A DNA stretch of 64,000 bases from RBG-16-49-21 sp040768125 (GTDB lineage: Bacteria > Spirochaetota > UBA4802 > UBA5550). The translations under genes were made by a program, and so were the position numbers. Below the pieces are notes generated by a model, which saw only the letters and a list, made by a program, of their open reading frames with translations, did no database searches and was not told where the DNA came from. Positions 20,125-27,729 of the stretch are shown one piece after another (the first letter of the stretch is position 1; each line of letters starts with the position of its first letter). Where the stretch lies: assembly GCA_040768125.1 (NCBI GenBank), contig JAXGNG010000001.1:186001-250000 (forward strand), written 5' to 3'.

Positions 20125-21102
20125 CTAGGAAAATTCCTTTTGATGCTGATCCAGCAACGCGGGAAGAAACCGGCCCAGGTCTTCAATAATGATGTAATCG
20201 GACACGTCGAAGATGGCGGCCTGGGGATCCTTGTTCACCGCCACGATCAACTGCGATCCTTTCATGCCGGCAACATGCTGCTGGGAGCCGGAGATGCCGA
20301 GGGCGAGATAGAGGCGGGGAGACACGGTCTTGCCCGTTACACCCACCTGGCGGGAGTGGGGAAGCCATTTCAGGTCGCAGACGGTGCGTGAAGCACCAAC
20401 CGCGGAGTTTGGGAAAAGCCTTGCCACGGCAGTTACCAGCTCGAGGTTCTCCCTGGTTCCGATTCCTCTTCCCGCGGCGACGATTACGTCCGCCTCCTCA
20501 AGGCGCTCTGTATCTTGATCTGTTTCATCGATCGAGAGGGGTGTCACTGGAGATGCTTCGCCGACCAAGCGGGTTTCAACGTTTCCCTTTGCGATAATGC
20601 CACCGGTTTCCGGGGGAGGGTATGATCCGGGCAGGACTGTGAGCACCGCAGGCGCGTTATTGATCGCAAGCTCGGCATGTATCTTCCCGTTATACATCGA
20701 GCGCAGGAAGATATCACCCTCCTTTTCACGCCTGAACGACTCGACCGCCGTGACGCAGAAAAGTCCGGTAGCTGCAGCGATGCGGGCCGCAGCCTGGCAC
20801 CCCCGCATGGTGTGGGGGAGGCAGATGTAGCGGGGGGAAAACTCTCGTGAAAGGCGAGAGCACTCACGCGCCAGGAGTTCAGGATTGGGGTAGCGTAATG
20901 ATTCATGAGACAGGGCGATCACGCGGCACCCATAGCCGGACAGCACCCGCGACCCTTTGCCTGGATCTTCACCAGCGAGAATCGTGACTATCTCACCTGG
21001 CGTATCAGAAGAGATCTCCCGGGCGAAGGAGATCAACTCTGTTGCCGATGCCGGGATCCTTCCGGAGACGGTATCGATTACCGCGAGAATCGTTTCCATC
21101 AT
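20125..21102 (-). CDS. etfA: electron transfer flavoprotein alpha subunit
   Basis: 325 residues. The C-terminal FAD domain is typical: GRGIGTRENLELV, VGASRTVCDLKWLPHSRQVG, then GISGSQQHVAGMKGSQLIVA and NKDPQAAIFDVSDYII. The N-terminal alpha/beta domain packs against EtfB. With EtfB it carries electrons from acyl-CoA dehydrogenases to the membrane quinone pool or another acceptor. I start at the MMET pair at 21102, 7 bp after the etfB stop, because homology begins there; a longer frame would overlap etfB. It is third in the leftward transcript Isf-etfB-etfA starting from the shared promoter region near 22790. Confidence 0.92.
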   Translation of the reverse strand: MMETILAVIDTVSGRIPASATELISFAREISSDTPGEIVTILAGEDPGKGSRVLSGYGCRVIALSHESLRYPNPELLARECSRLSREFSPRYICLPHTMRGCQAAARIAAATGLFCVTAVESFRREKEGDIFLRSMYNGKIHAELAINNAPAVLTVLPGSYPPPETGGIIAKGNVETRLVGEASPVTPLSIDETDQDTERLEEADVIVAAGRGIGTRENLELVTAVARLFPNSAVGASRTVCDLKWLPHSRQVGVTGKTVSPRLYLALGISGSQQHVAGMKGSQLIVAVNKDPQAAIFDVSDYIIIEDLGRFLPALLDQHQKEFS

Positions 21103-21109
21103 GCAAGCC

Positions 21110-21886
21110 CTATAATAGCGCCCTTTCATGGAGAATTGAAAGGAGCCGCATGGCCTTATCCTCCGTGGTTCCCTCAATTATGGCGCCCCTGCTGGATCGT
21201 TCGGGGCAGGTGAGACCGATCACCCTTTCGGAAGGTACCGCGGGCTGGATGTCCCCGGCGGGTACCGTTAGAATCGGTTGTTCCTTTGCCCGGAAAACAT
21301 TGGATAATGAAGGGTATCGCGGGCGATTGATGCCGGACTGGATGGTCAGGAGACAGGGCAACGGCAATGACATCCGTTCATTCATTCCGCCTTCCATTTC
21401 ACACTTAACGGCAATCCTTCCAGACTCCCAGTCCAGCCGCTCCTCCATAACCGCGACGGCGCAGGGGATGTCGAGGAGCGCGGCCACGAGAGGGCCCGTC
21501 TGGCACTGCATGTCATCCTCTGCCATGACTCCCGCAAAAATTAGATCATACCCGGACCGTTCGGCGTATCTCGCGATGAGAGAAGCCGTGCGACCAGGGG
21601 GTACATAACCTTCCTCCTCGAGCAAAATGTGAATGGCGTTGTTCGCTCCCTTTTCGAGGCATTTTTTCAGCGTCGTGGAGTACCGATAGGGCCCAACGGA
21701 AAGCGCGTCAATTGAGACATCCCCGAAGGCCTCGCGGATAAGGACCGCTTCTTCCAGGGCGTACTCGTCGTAGCGGTTCATCCTGAAGGAGACGGGACCG
21801 TCCGTTCTCACCGCTCTTCCCCCTGGAGCAATCACCACCGGGGATTCGTGATCCGCAACCTGTTTTACGCATACCAGTATTTTCAT
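21110..21886 (-). CDS. etfB: electron transfer flavoprotein beta subunit
   Basis: 258 residues starting MKILVCVKQVADHESPV, the standard EtfB opening, with SFRMNRYDEYALEEAVLIRE and the AMP-binding/ETF signature region VMAEDDMQCQTGPLVAALL. It forms the heterodimer with EtfA and presents the recognition loop to partner dehydrogenases. The chosen ATG at 21886 lies one base after the TAA of the upstream flavoprotein gene, so the two are translationally linked. Context next to an acyl-CoA dehydrogenase and an iron-sulfur flavoprotein implies a dedicated electron path for the neighbouring catabolic cluster. Confidence 0.92.
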   Translation of the reverse strand: MKILVCVKQVADHESPVVIAPGGRAVRTDGPVSFRMNRYDEYALEEAVLIREAFGDVSIDALSVGPYRYSTTLKKCLEKGANNAIHILLEEEGYVPPGRTASLIARYAERSGYDLIFAGVMAEDDMQCQTGPLVAALLDIPCAVAVMEERLDWESGRIAVKCEMEGGMNERMSLPLPCLLTIQSGINRPRYPSLSNVFRAKEQPILTVPAGDIQPAVPSERVIGLTCPERSSRGAIIEGTTEDKAMRLLSILHERALL

Positions 21887-21887
21887 G

Positions 21888-22715
21888 TTATTTTCCGTCG
21901 GGAGTGAGCCACGTTCCGCCGGCATATCGTTCCCGCACGGCTGAAAGCCGCTCCCTTATCCTGCCGTATTCCTCCTTTTTCCCCAGGAGCCATTTCATAT
22001 GCTCCTTCCTCCCTTCCTCGCCGAATTCAGGGTGGAAGTAATAAAAATCCAGGCGTTCCCCGTCGATGCGGGCCCTCGACTTGCAGAGCGCGCATTCAAG
22101 AAAGCCGTCGCGTAATCTGAAGAGATCCGATTTGCAACGGGGACATCTTCCCGGGATGGGACCGGGCGTTTCGTCTTCAAGAAGGGAGGACACCACGCGC
22201 CCGATCCTTTCGGGAAAATCATCCTCAAGCGCAATCTCCCCTGGATGGGTGCCGTGAAAGAGTTCGATTGACCTGATATCCAGACCGAGGGCCGTGACCT
22301 GGGCGACAAGAGCGGTGTCGGCATAACCCCGGTAGTCTTCCCTTCCAAGCGTGAGGGCCACGGCCGTTTTAGTTATCCCGAACCGGAGATGATAGGGGGA
22401 AGACTGGAGAGCGCGGTCCGCCAGCATTTTCATAATCCCCACGGGCCCGAGCACATAGTTGGGCACGGCGAAGATGATCGCGTCGGCACCGCTCATTTTT
22501 TCCAGAAGCCATTCCATGTCGTCGGGGATGGTGCAGTGTATCCCCGGCATGAGGCAGGCATAGCATCCCTTACATGGAAGAATGGATAAGTGAGGAAGGC
22601 GGATCATGGAGAGATCCCAGCCTTTCATGGCCTCTGCCGCGGCCTTAACCACGATCTCGCAATTTCCCGTACGGCGACAGGAACCGATAATTCCGAGCAA
22701 TTGTTTATTCGCCAT
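21888..22715 (-). CDS. iron-sulfur flavoprotein (NAD(P)H-dependent FMN reductase fold) with C-terminal zinc ribbon
   Basis: 275 residues. The flavodoxin-like N-terminal domain (LLGIIGSCRRTGNCE) includes the compact cysteine cluster C48-x2-C51-x2-C54-x6-C61 (PCKGCYACLMPGIHC), the 4Fe-4S ligand pattern of iron-sulfur flavoproteins, followed by FAVPNYVLGPVGIMKML for flavin contact. From about residue 195 a CxxC...CxxC pair (CPRCKSDL / CALCKSR) suggests a zinc ribbon, an uncommon addition. GAGG lies 5 bp before the ATG at 22715. Being the first gene ahead of etfBA, it probably exchanges electrons with ETF; the partner is inferred. Confidence 0.82.
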   Translation of the reverse strand: MANKQLLGIIGSCRRTGNCEIVVKAAAEAMKGWDLSMIRLPHLSILPCKGCYACLMPGIHCTIPDDMEWLLEKMSGADAIIFAVPNYVLGPVGIMKMLADRALQSSPYHLRFGITKTAVALTLGREDYRGYADTALVAQVTALGLDIRSIELFHGTHPGEIALEDDFPERIGRVVSSLLEDETPGPIPGRCPRCKSDLFRLRDGFLECALCKSRARIDGERLDFYYFHPEFGEEGRKEHMKWLLGKKEEYGRIRERLSAVRERYAGGTWLTPDGK

Positions 22716-22788
22716 GCGTTCCTCGCGGTGCGGGTTTTCAGGACGACCCTGACTCATCGATAGAAGGTTAAAAGTGGAAAGAATTCCC

Positions 22789-22829
22789 TGTCAATAAAAA
22801 AACGAACGTTCGCTATTTTTTTATTGACT
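22789..22829. promoter_or_regulatory. divergent promoter with central palindromic operator
   Basis: Between the divergent Isf and histidine phosphatase genes lies a long inverted repeat: GTCAATAAAAAAA (22790-22802) and its exact complement (22816-22828), 13 bp each. The centre holds a perfect 10-bp palindrome CGAACGTTCG (22803-22812). Both arms carry a -35 box, TTGACA leftward (22789-22794 on the complement) and TTGACT rightward (22824-22829). -10 boxes are weak, the best leftward being TAACCT at 18 bp. The palindrome is the size expected for a TetR-type site, and a TetR gene lies downstream (24878). Confidence 0.6.
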
Positions 22830-22868
22830 GATTTATATCTCGGTGATGTATGGGTAATTGGTGAGAAA

Positions 22869-23576
22869 ATGAGCCTGCTCAATTTTATTCGACATGGCCA
22901 GGCCTCCTTCGGAAGGGAGAACTATGATGAGCTCTCGGAGCGAGGACGAAGGCAGTGCGCGCTTCTGTGCCGGCATTTCAACGCCCGAGGGGTACGGTTT
23001 GACGTCATCTATACCGGCACCCTTGCGAGGCACAGGGAGACTGCCGAAGCCCTCCTTCCTCTCCTTGCCGGGACCCACAGCGGAGACATGCCAGTACGGC
23101 ATGAGGGCCTTGACGAATATCCCACTGAGACGATATTCCGGGCCCTCGCGCCCGAGGCGATCAGACAGGATCCGTCCCTCGGAGATGAAATACCCCGGCT
23201 CATGGCGGACAGGCGATCATTCCAGAGGGTCTTCGAGGCGGTCATGGCGCTCTGGGCCTCGGGAAGACATGATATGCCAGGGGTCATTACCTGGAATGAA
23301 TTCTCCGCCCGGGTAAATGATGCGATTGGGGATATAATGAAAAAACATGGCGCGGGAAAGAACGTTGCGATCTGCACCTCGGGAGGGCCGATTTCCGTTG
23401 CCGTGGGGAGCGTTCTCGGCCTTTCCGCGGGAGCAACGATGAGGGTGGTGGAACAACTGGTAAATTCATCCGTGAGCCGGTTCAAGTGCACAGAAACGCG
23501 GATCATGATTTACACGTTTAACGAATTTGCGCACCTGGAAGGAGAAAAAGATCAATCGATCATTACCTACCGATGA
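22869..23576 (+). CDS. histidine phosphatase family protein, variant active site
   Basis: 235 residues of the phosphoglycerate-mutase-like superfamily. The N-terminal LLNFIRHGQASFG holds the RHG motif with the phospho-accepting histidine, and YDELSERGRRQ follows as usual. The second conserved histidine, normally in a (T/S)HGG loop, is replaced: the sequence reads CTSGGPISVAVG. Related proteins with a TSGGP loop exist, so this is probably a sub-family and not a mutant; its chemistry may differ. The ATG at 22869 is preferred because homology begins there. It is the first rightward gene from the palindromic promoter, 75 bp before the acyl-CoA dehydrogenase. Confidence 0.82.
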   Translation: MSLLNFIRHGQASFGRENYDELSERGRRQCALLCRHFNARGVRFDVIYTGTLARHRETAEALLPLLAGTHSGDMPVRHEGLDEYPTETIFRALAPEAIRQDPSLGDEIPRLMADRRSFQRVFEAVMALWASGRHDMPGVITWNEFSARVNDAIGDIMKKHGAGKNVAICTSGGPISVAVGSVLGLSAGATMRVVEQLVNSSVSRFKCTETRIMIYTFNEFAHLEGEKDQSIITYR

Positions 23577-23651
23577 GGAATGGCGGTCCGGGTAACAGGA
23601 TTGAAATGGGCATACGAAAGCGCACCATCATGATGGAGTAAGGAGGAACAG

Positions 23652-24872
23652 ATGGATTTTACGATATCGGAAAAAATGGAGACCATTCTTGGGATGATCA
23701 ACGAGTTTATTGATAAGGAACTGATTCCCCTTGAGCCTGAATTCGTCACCACGGAATTTCGGGATATGCTTCCCGTCCTGGAGGAGAAGAGGCGCATGGT
23801 GAAGCAGATGGAGCTCTGGGGACCTAACCACCCCAAGGAGCTTGGCGGCATGGGGCTCACCATGCTTGAGCACGGCCTCGTGTCCGAGGCCCTGGGTCGC
23901 ACCCCCCTGGGGCACTACGTGTTCGGATGCCAGGCGCCTGATGCGGGAAATATTGAGATACTCCATCTCCACGGGAATCCGGAACAGAAGAAAAAGTACC
24001 TGGAACCCCTGGTGGCGGGTACCATGCGAAGCTGTTTCTCAATGACCGAGGTGGACATGCCGGGATCCAACCCGGTGATGCTCGAAACCACGGCGGTCAA
24101 GGATGGGGACGACTACGTGATAAACGGTCACAAGTGGTACACCACCGCGGCGGACGGATCGGCTTTCAGCATCGTTATGGCGGTGACGAATCCGGATGCG
24201 CCGTCCTACCTCCAGGCGAGCATGATCATCGTTCCCACGAACACCCCGGGGTTCAACCTCGTACGCAACATCCCGGTCATGGGACACGAGGGGAGCGATT
24301 ACGCGAGTCATGCGGAGATACTCTACCAGAACTGCCGTGTGCCGCAGGCAAACCTCCTGGGCCCCGAGGGACACGGTTTTATCATTGCCCAGGAGCGCCT
24401 GGGACCGGGGAGGATCCACCATTGCATGCGCTGGCTGGGAATCTGCAGCCGGGCCTTTGATCTTATGTGCCGCAGGGCGAACGAGCGTGTCATTGCCCCC
24501 GGCGGCAAGACCCTGGCGACGCGTCAGACGGTGCAGAACTGGGTAGCGGAATCGGCGGCCGAGATTCAGGCGGCCCGGCTTCTCACCCTTTACGCCGCAT
24601 GGAGGATCGATACCGTCGGCGCCAAGGAGGCGCGTGATGACATCTCTATCATCAAATGGGTCGTGGCGAACACGATGAACATCGTGGTGGACAGGGCTCT
24701 CCAGGTACATGGCGGACTCGGAATGACGGACGACACGATTCTGGCCTTTTTCTACCGCCATGAACGCGCGGCCCGCATTTACGACGGTGCGGACGAGGTG
24801 CACAAGACATCCTTCGCGAGGCGTGTCCTCAAGAGGTATGCCGGGGAATCGAAATCGGGCGTAACACGGTAG
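23652..24872 (+). CDS. acyl-CoA dehydrogenase, ACAD10/11 type
   Basis: 406 residues, full-length ACAD fold: N-terminal helices, central beta domain (SCFSMTEVDMPGSN), and C-terminal helices. Several stretches match human ACAD11 more than ordinary fatty-acyl dehydrogenases: CQAPDAGNIEILHLHG, ERLGPGRIHHCMRWLG and IYDGADEVHKTSFARRVLKR. The GADEVH segment occupies the region of the catalytic glutamate loop. In mammals the ACAD domain of ACAD10/11 works after a kinase domain on 4-phosphoacyl-CoAs, and LvaC does so in levulinate catabolism. AGGAGG lies 5 bp before the ATG. Followed after 5 bp by the TetR gene. Confidence 0.9.
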   Translation: MDFTISEKMETILGMINEFIDKELIPLEPEFVTTEFRDMLPVLEEKRRMVKQMELWGPNHPKELGGMGLTMLEHGLVSEALGRTPLGHYVFGCQAPDAGNIEILHLHGNPEQKKKYLEPLVAGTMRSCFSMTEVDMPGSNPVMLETTAVKDGDDYVINGHKWYTTAADGSAFSIVMAVTNPDAPSYLQASMIIVPTNTPGFNLVRNIPVMGHEGSDYASHAEILYQNCRVPQANLLGPEGHGFIIAQERLGPGRIHHCMRWLGICSRAFDLMCRRANERVIAPGGKTLATRQTVQNWVAESAAEIQAARLLTLYAAWRIDTVGAKEARDDISIIKWVVANTMNIVVDRALQVHGGLGMTDDTILAFFYRHERAARIYDGADEVHKTSFARRVLKRYAGESKSGVTR

Positions 24873-24877
24873 GAACC

Positions 24878-25642
24878 ATGACCTTTGAAGAATTCAGGAA
24901 AAGCGTTGAGGCTTCCGTTGAGGTGCTGTGCCGGGATTTCTATCGACTCAACCGAGATGCTATTAAAGTAAAAAAGGAAGAGGTGGCCGTCAGGAATCTA
25001 GTCGCCATAGTCAACGCCACGCTTGACCTTAGCTGCAGGAAGGGATTTGACGGGATGAGTCTTCGGGATCTGAGCCGGGAATCGGGACTCAGCATGGGGG
25101 CCCTCTATTCATATTTTTCAAGCAAGGAGGAACTTCTCGGCATGATCCAGCGCCAGGGCCAGGCCGCCGTGGAACGGATCATTCGTTCTCATGTCGATCG
25201 GAGCATTGAGCCGGGGGCAAGGCTTGAGAAGGCGATACGGATACACCTCTACCTGAGCGAGATCATGAAGAGCTGGTTCTACTTCTTCTTCATGGAGACG
25301 AAGAATCTCAATAAGAAGTACCGCAAGATATCGGTGGAAAGCGAGCTGATGACGGAGCGCGTCATAACGGAGATCCTTGATGAAGGGATCGAAAGAAAGA
25401 TTTTCAGGAACGTGGATGTCCAGCTGACCGGGTCCCTTGTCAAGGCGATGATGCAGGACTGGTACCTGAAGCAGTGGAAATACGCGCAGCGGAGGATATC
25501 GGTCGAGACCTACGCCGGGTTTCTGGTCGACATGGTGAACTCGTTCATTCTTGCCGCTTCCGGAGAGGAAGGGTCCCCGGGTTCCCGGGAGGCACATGCT
25601 GCGGGCTCGCGGCCCGGGGCAGTTGCGGCCCATCGAGGGTGA
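24878..25642 (+). CDS. TetR/AcrR-family transcriptional regulator
   Basis: 254 residues. The DNA-binding domain starts unusually late: residues 1-40 form an extra charged helix, then the TetR helix-turn-helix occupies about 42-95 (ATLDLSCRKGFDGMSLRDLS, then SGLSMGALYSYFSSKEELLGMI). The all-helical C-terminal domain would bind a ligand, commonly an acyl-CoA in such clusters. The last 25 residues are Gly/Ala/Ser-rich and probably disordered. It lies 5 bp after the ACAD gene and inside the predicted catabolic operon, so it is the natural candidate to bind the CGAACGTTCG palindrome near 22803. Confidence 0.88.
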   Translation: MTFEEFRKSVEASVEVLCRDFYRLNRDAIKVKKEEVAVRNLVAIVNATLDLSCRKGFDGMSLRDLSRESGLSMGALYSYFSSKEELLGMIQRQGQAAVERIIRSHVDRSIEPGARLEKAIRIHLYLSEIMKSWFYFFFMETKNLNKKYRKISVESELMTERVITEILDEGIERKIFRNVDVQLTGSLVKAMMQDWYLKQWKYAQRRISVETYAGFLVDMVNSFILAASGEEGSPGSREAHAAGSRPGAVAAHRG

Positions 25643-25695
25643 GGGGAGACGCGTTCAGTGCATAGAGATAGTATCATTTAACAAAGGAGAGTTCA

Positions 25696-26766
25696 ATGGC
25701 ACGAGTTGATGAACCGGTTGATGTCCGGCCCGGGGAGGAACTTGACGCCGCCAGGATCGGTGAGTTTTTAAGACAATCGATCCCGGGGCTCAAGGGGGAT
25801 GTTGCAATCAGGCAGTTCCCGAGCGGCTTTTCGAATCTTACCTACCTGGTGAAGGGCGGAGAGAAAGAAATGATTCTCAGGCGGCCTCCCTTCGGGAAAA
25901 AACCGAAGTCGGGTCACGACATGTCACGGGAATATCGGGTTCTGAAGGCGCTCAAGCCCCTCTTCAGGTATTGCCCGGAGCCCCTTGTCTATTCAGAGGA
26001 TCCGGATATCATGGGGGCGCCCTTCTATGTCATGGAACGGATTCATGGCCTCATCATCAGGAAGAAGCTTCCCGACGGCCTTTCGCTTTCTCCGCAGGAG
26101 GCCCGCACTCTTTCCGAAAACCTCGTCAGGGTCCTCTGCGAGCTCCATTCAGTTGATTACGTGAAGGCGGGACTGGGCGACTTCGGGAAGCCTGAGGGAT
26201 ACGTGCGCCGGCAGGTGGAGGGATGGATTGATCGGTACCGGGACGCCAGGACGCCGGACGCTCCGGACTTCGAAGCCATCATGGAGTGGCTCACCGCCGC
26301 CATGCCGGGGGACACGGACAGGCCCTGCGTGATACACAACGACTATAAATTTGACAATGTGGTGCTTGATCCGAAGAACCCCCTTGAGATAATCGGTGTC
26401 CTGGACTGGGAAATGGCGACGGTCGGGGACCCGCTCATGGATCTCGGCAATTCCCTGGCATACTGGGTCGAGAAGGATGATCCACCCAATGTCCAGCTCA
26501 TCCGCATGATAGCCACGAACGTGGAGGGGATGCTCGGCCGCAGGGAGCAGGCGGCGCTCTATTCAAAGATTACGGGAAGAAGGATCGAGAATTTCGCTTT
26601 TTATTTCTGTTTTGGTCTGTTCCGTCTCGCAGTGATCGCGCAGCAGATCTATTACCGGTTTTATCACGGTCAGACAAAGGACGAGCGGTTCAAGATGCTT
26701 ATCGGCGCGGTGAAAATACTGGAGACCGTGGCGACACAGGTGTCGGGGACCTCGTCGGCGGTTTGA
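25696..26766 (+). CDS. APH-fold kinase, ACAD10/11 N-terminal type
   Basis: 356 residues of the aminoglycoside-phosphotransferase fold. Landmarks: an N-lobe glycine loop QFPSGFSNLTYLV, LRRPPFGKKPKSGHDMSREY, catalytic loop CVIHNDYKFDNVVLDP (HxDxxxxN) and the metal site GVLDWEMATVGDPLMDLG. These match the kinase half of ACAD10/11 and LvaA, which phosphorylate the 4-hydroxyl of 4-hydroxyacyl-CoAs; an antibiotic-resistance role is unlikely given the context. AAGGAG lies 6 bp before the ATG. Here kinase and dehydrogenase are separate genes flanking the TetR gene, whereas in mammals they are one polypeptide. Confidence 0.88.
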   Translation: MARVDEPVDVRPGEELDAARIGEFLRQSIPGLKGDVAIRQFPSGFSNLTYLVKGGEKEMILRRPPFGKKPKSGHDMSREYRVLKALKPLFRYCPEPLVYSEDPDIMGAPFYVMERIHGLIIRKKLPDGLSLSPQEARTLSENLVRVLCELHSVDYVKAGLGDFGKPEGYVRRQVEGWIDRYRDARTPDAPDFEAIMEWLTAAMPGDTDRPCVIHNDYKFDNVVLDPKNPLEIIGVLDWEMATVGDPLMDLGNSLAYWVEKDDPPNVQLIRMIATNVEGMLGRREQAALYSKITGRRIENFAFYFCFGLFRLAVIAQQIYYRFYHGQTKDERFKMLIGAVKILETVATQVSGTSSAV

Positions 26767-26853
26767 GCGGGCCGGTTTCCGCAGATGAGCCCCTGCGGCG
26801 CATGGGGTATTTTCGTTGAATGGGGCGGCATAAAACGAGATAAGGAGTTCGTA

Positions 26854-27633
26854 ATGATAAAGAATGCTTTTATTCAGCAATACGATTTCACCGGGAAAAG
26901 GGCCCTGGTGACCGGCGCGAGTCGCGGGATCGGCGAGGAGATAGCCCGGGCTCTTGCCTCACTGGGCGCCGAGGTCATACTGGCGAGCAGGAAAATCGAG
27001 GGCCTCAGGGAAGTGGAGGAAAAGATCGCCTCGGAGGGCGGGAGGGCGTCCTCGATCGCGTGCCACCTCGGGAAAATGGATGAGATTGATCGGCTGTTCG
27101 ACGAAATCGCGGATTCACACGGGGCCCTTGATTTCCTGGTAAACAACTCGGCGACGAATCCATTTTTCGGCAACAACATGGACGCGACGGAGGAGGCATG
27201 GGAGAAAACCTTTTCCGTTAACCTGAAGGGCTACTATTTCGCCACCCAGCGTGCGGCACGAATGATGAAGGAAAAAGGAGGCGGCGCCATAGTGAACATA
27301 TCATCGGTAAACGGCATACGGCCCGCGCCGATGCAGGGCATGTATTCAATCACAAAGGCGGGTGTTCTCTCGATGACGCGATCCTATGCCAAGGAGCTCG
27401 CCCCGTTCAATATCAGGGTGAACGCCGTGCTCCCGGGGATGACGGACACGAAATTCTCTTCGGCGATGACCCGGAACTCCGCGCTCATGGACAATTATAT
27501 ACTGCCATCGATTCCCATGGGGAGGATCGCCAGGCCCGACGAGATGACCGGCGCGGTGCTCTACCTGCTTTCCGACGCTTCGTCCTATACGACGGGGTCG
27601 ATTCTCCTCGTGGATGGCGGGATGCTGGCCTGA
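26854..27633 (+). CDS. short-chain dehydrogenase/reductase (FabG-like)
   Basis: 259 residues with the classical SDR elements: GASRGIGEEIA for NAD(P) binding, NNSATNPFF (NNAG-like), ISSVNG with the catalytic Ser, and YSITKAGVLSM with the YxxxK pair; LVDGGMLA closes the fold. It reduces or oxidises a hydroxy/keto group, likely on an acyl-CoA given its neighbours. In the levulinate pathway an SDR (LvaD) reduces the 4-oxo group, so a similar role is possible. The start at 26854 has AAGGAG 7 bp upstream; an upstream in-frame ATG lacks one. It lies 87 bp after the kinase gene. Confidence 0.88.
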   Translation: MIKNAFIQQYDFTGKRALVTGASRGIGEEIARALASLGAEVILASRKIEGLREVEEKIASEGGRASSIACHLGKMDEIDRLFDEIADSHGALDFLVNNSATNPFFGNNMDATEEAWEKTFSVNLKGYYFATQRAARMMKEKGGGAIVNISSVNGIRPAPMQGMYSITKAGVLSMTRSYAKELAPFNIRVNAVLPGMTDTKFSSAMTRNSALMDNYILPSIPMGRIARPDEMTGAVLYLLSDASSYTTGSILLVDGGMLA

Positions 27634-27729
27634 TGGAGCGGGGGGCCGGCCCTCCATCCAGGCGGACATTTTCTGCATGATAGCTCGCATGGCCGATTGG
27701 ACGAATGCGCACTAATGGAGGTGGAAGCA

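Noticed and set aside
24039..24803. 254-codon minus-strand frame opposite the acyl-CoA dehydrogenase
   Set aside because: Antisense to a certain gene, with no recognisable domain.
25696..26766. Aminoglycoside resistance kinase
   Set aside because: The fold matches, but the motifs and acyl-CoA context fit the ACAD10/11 kinase type instead.
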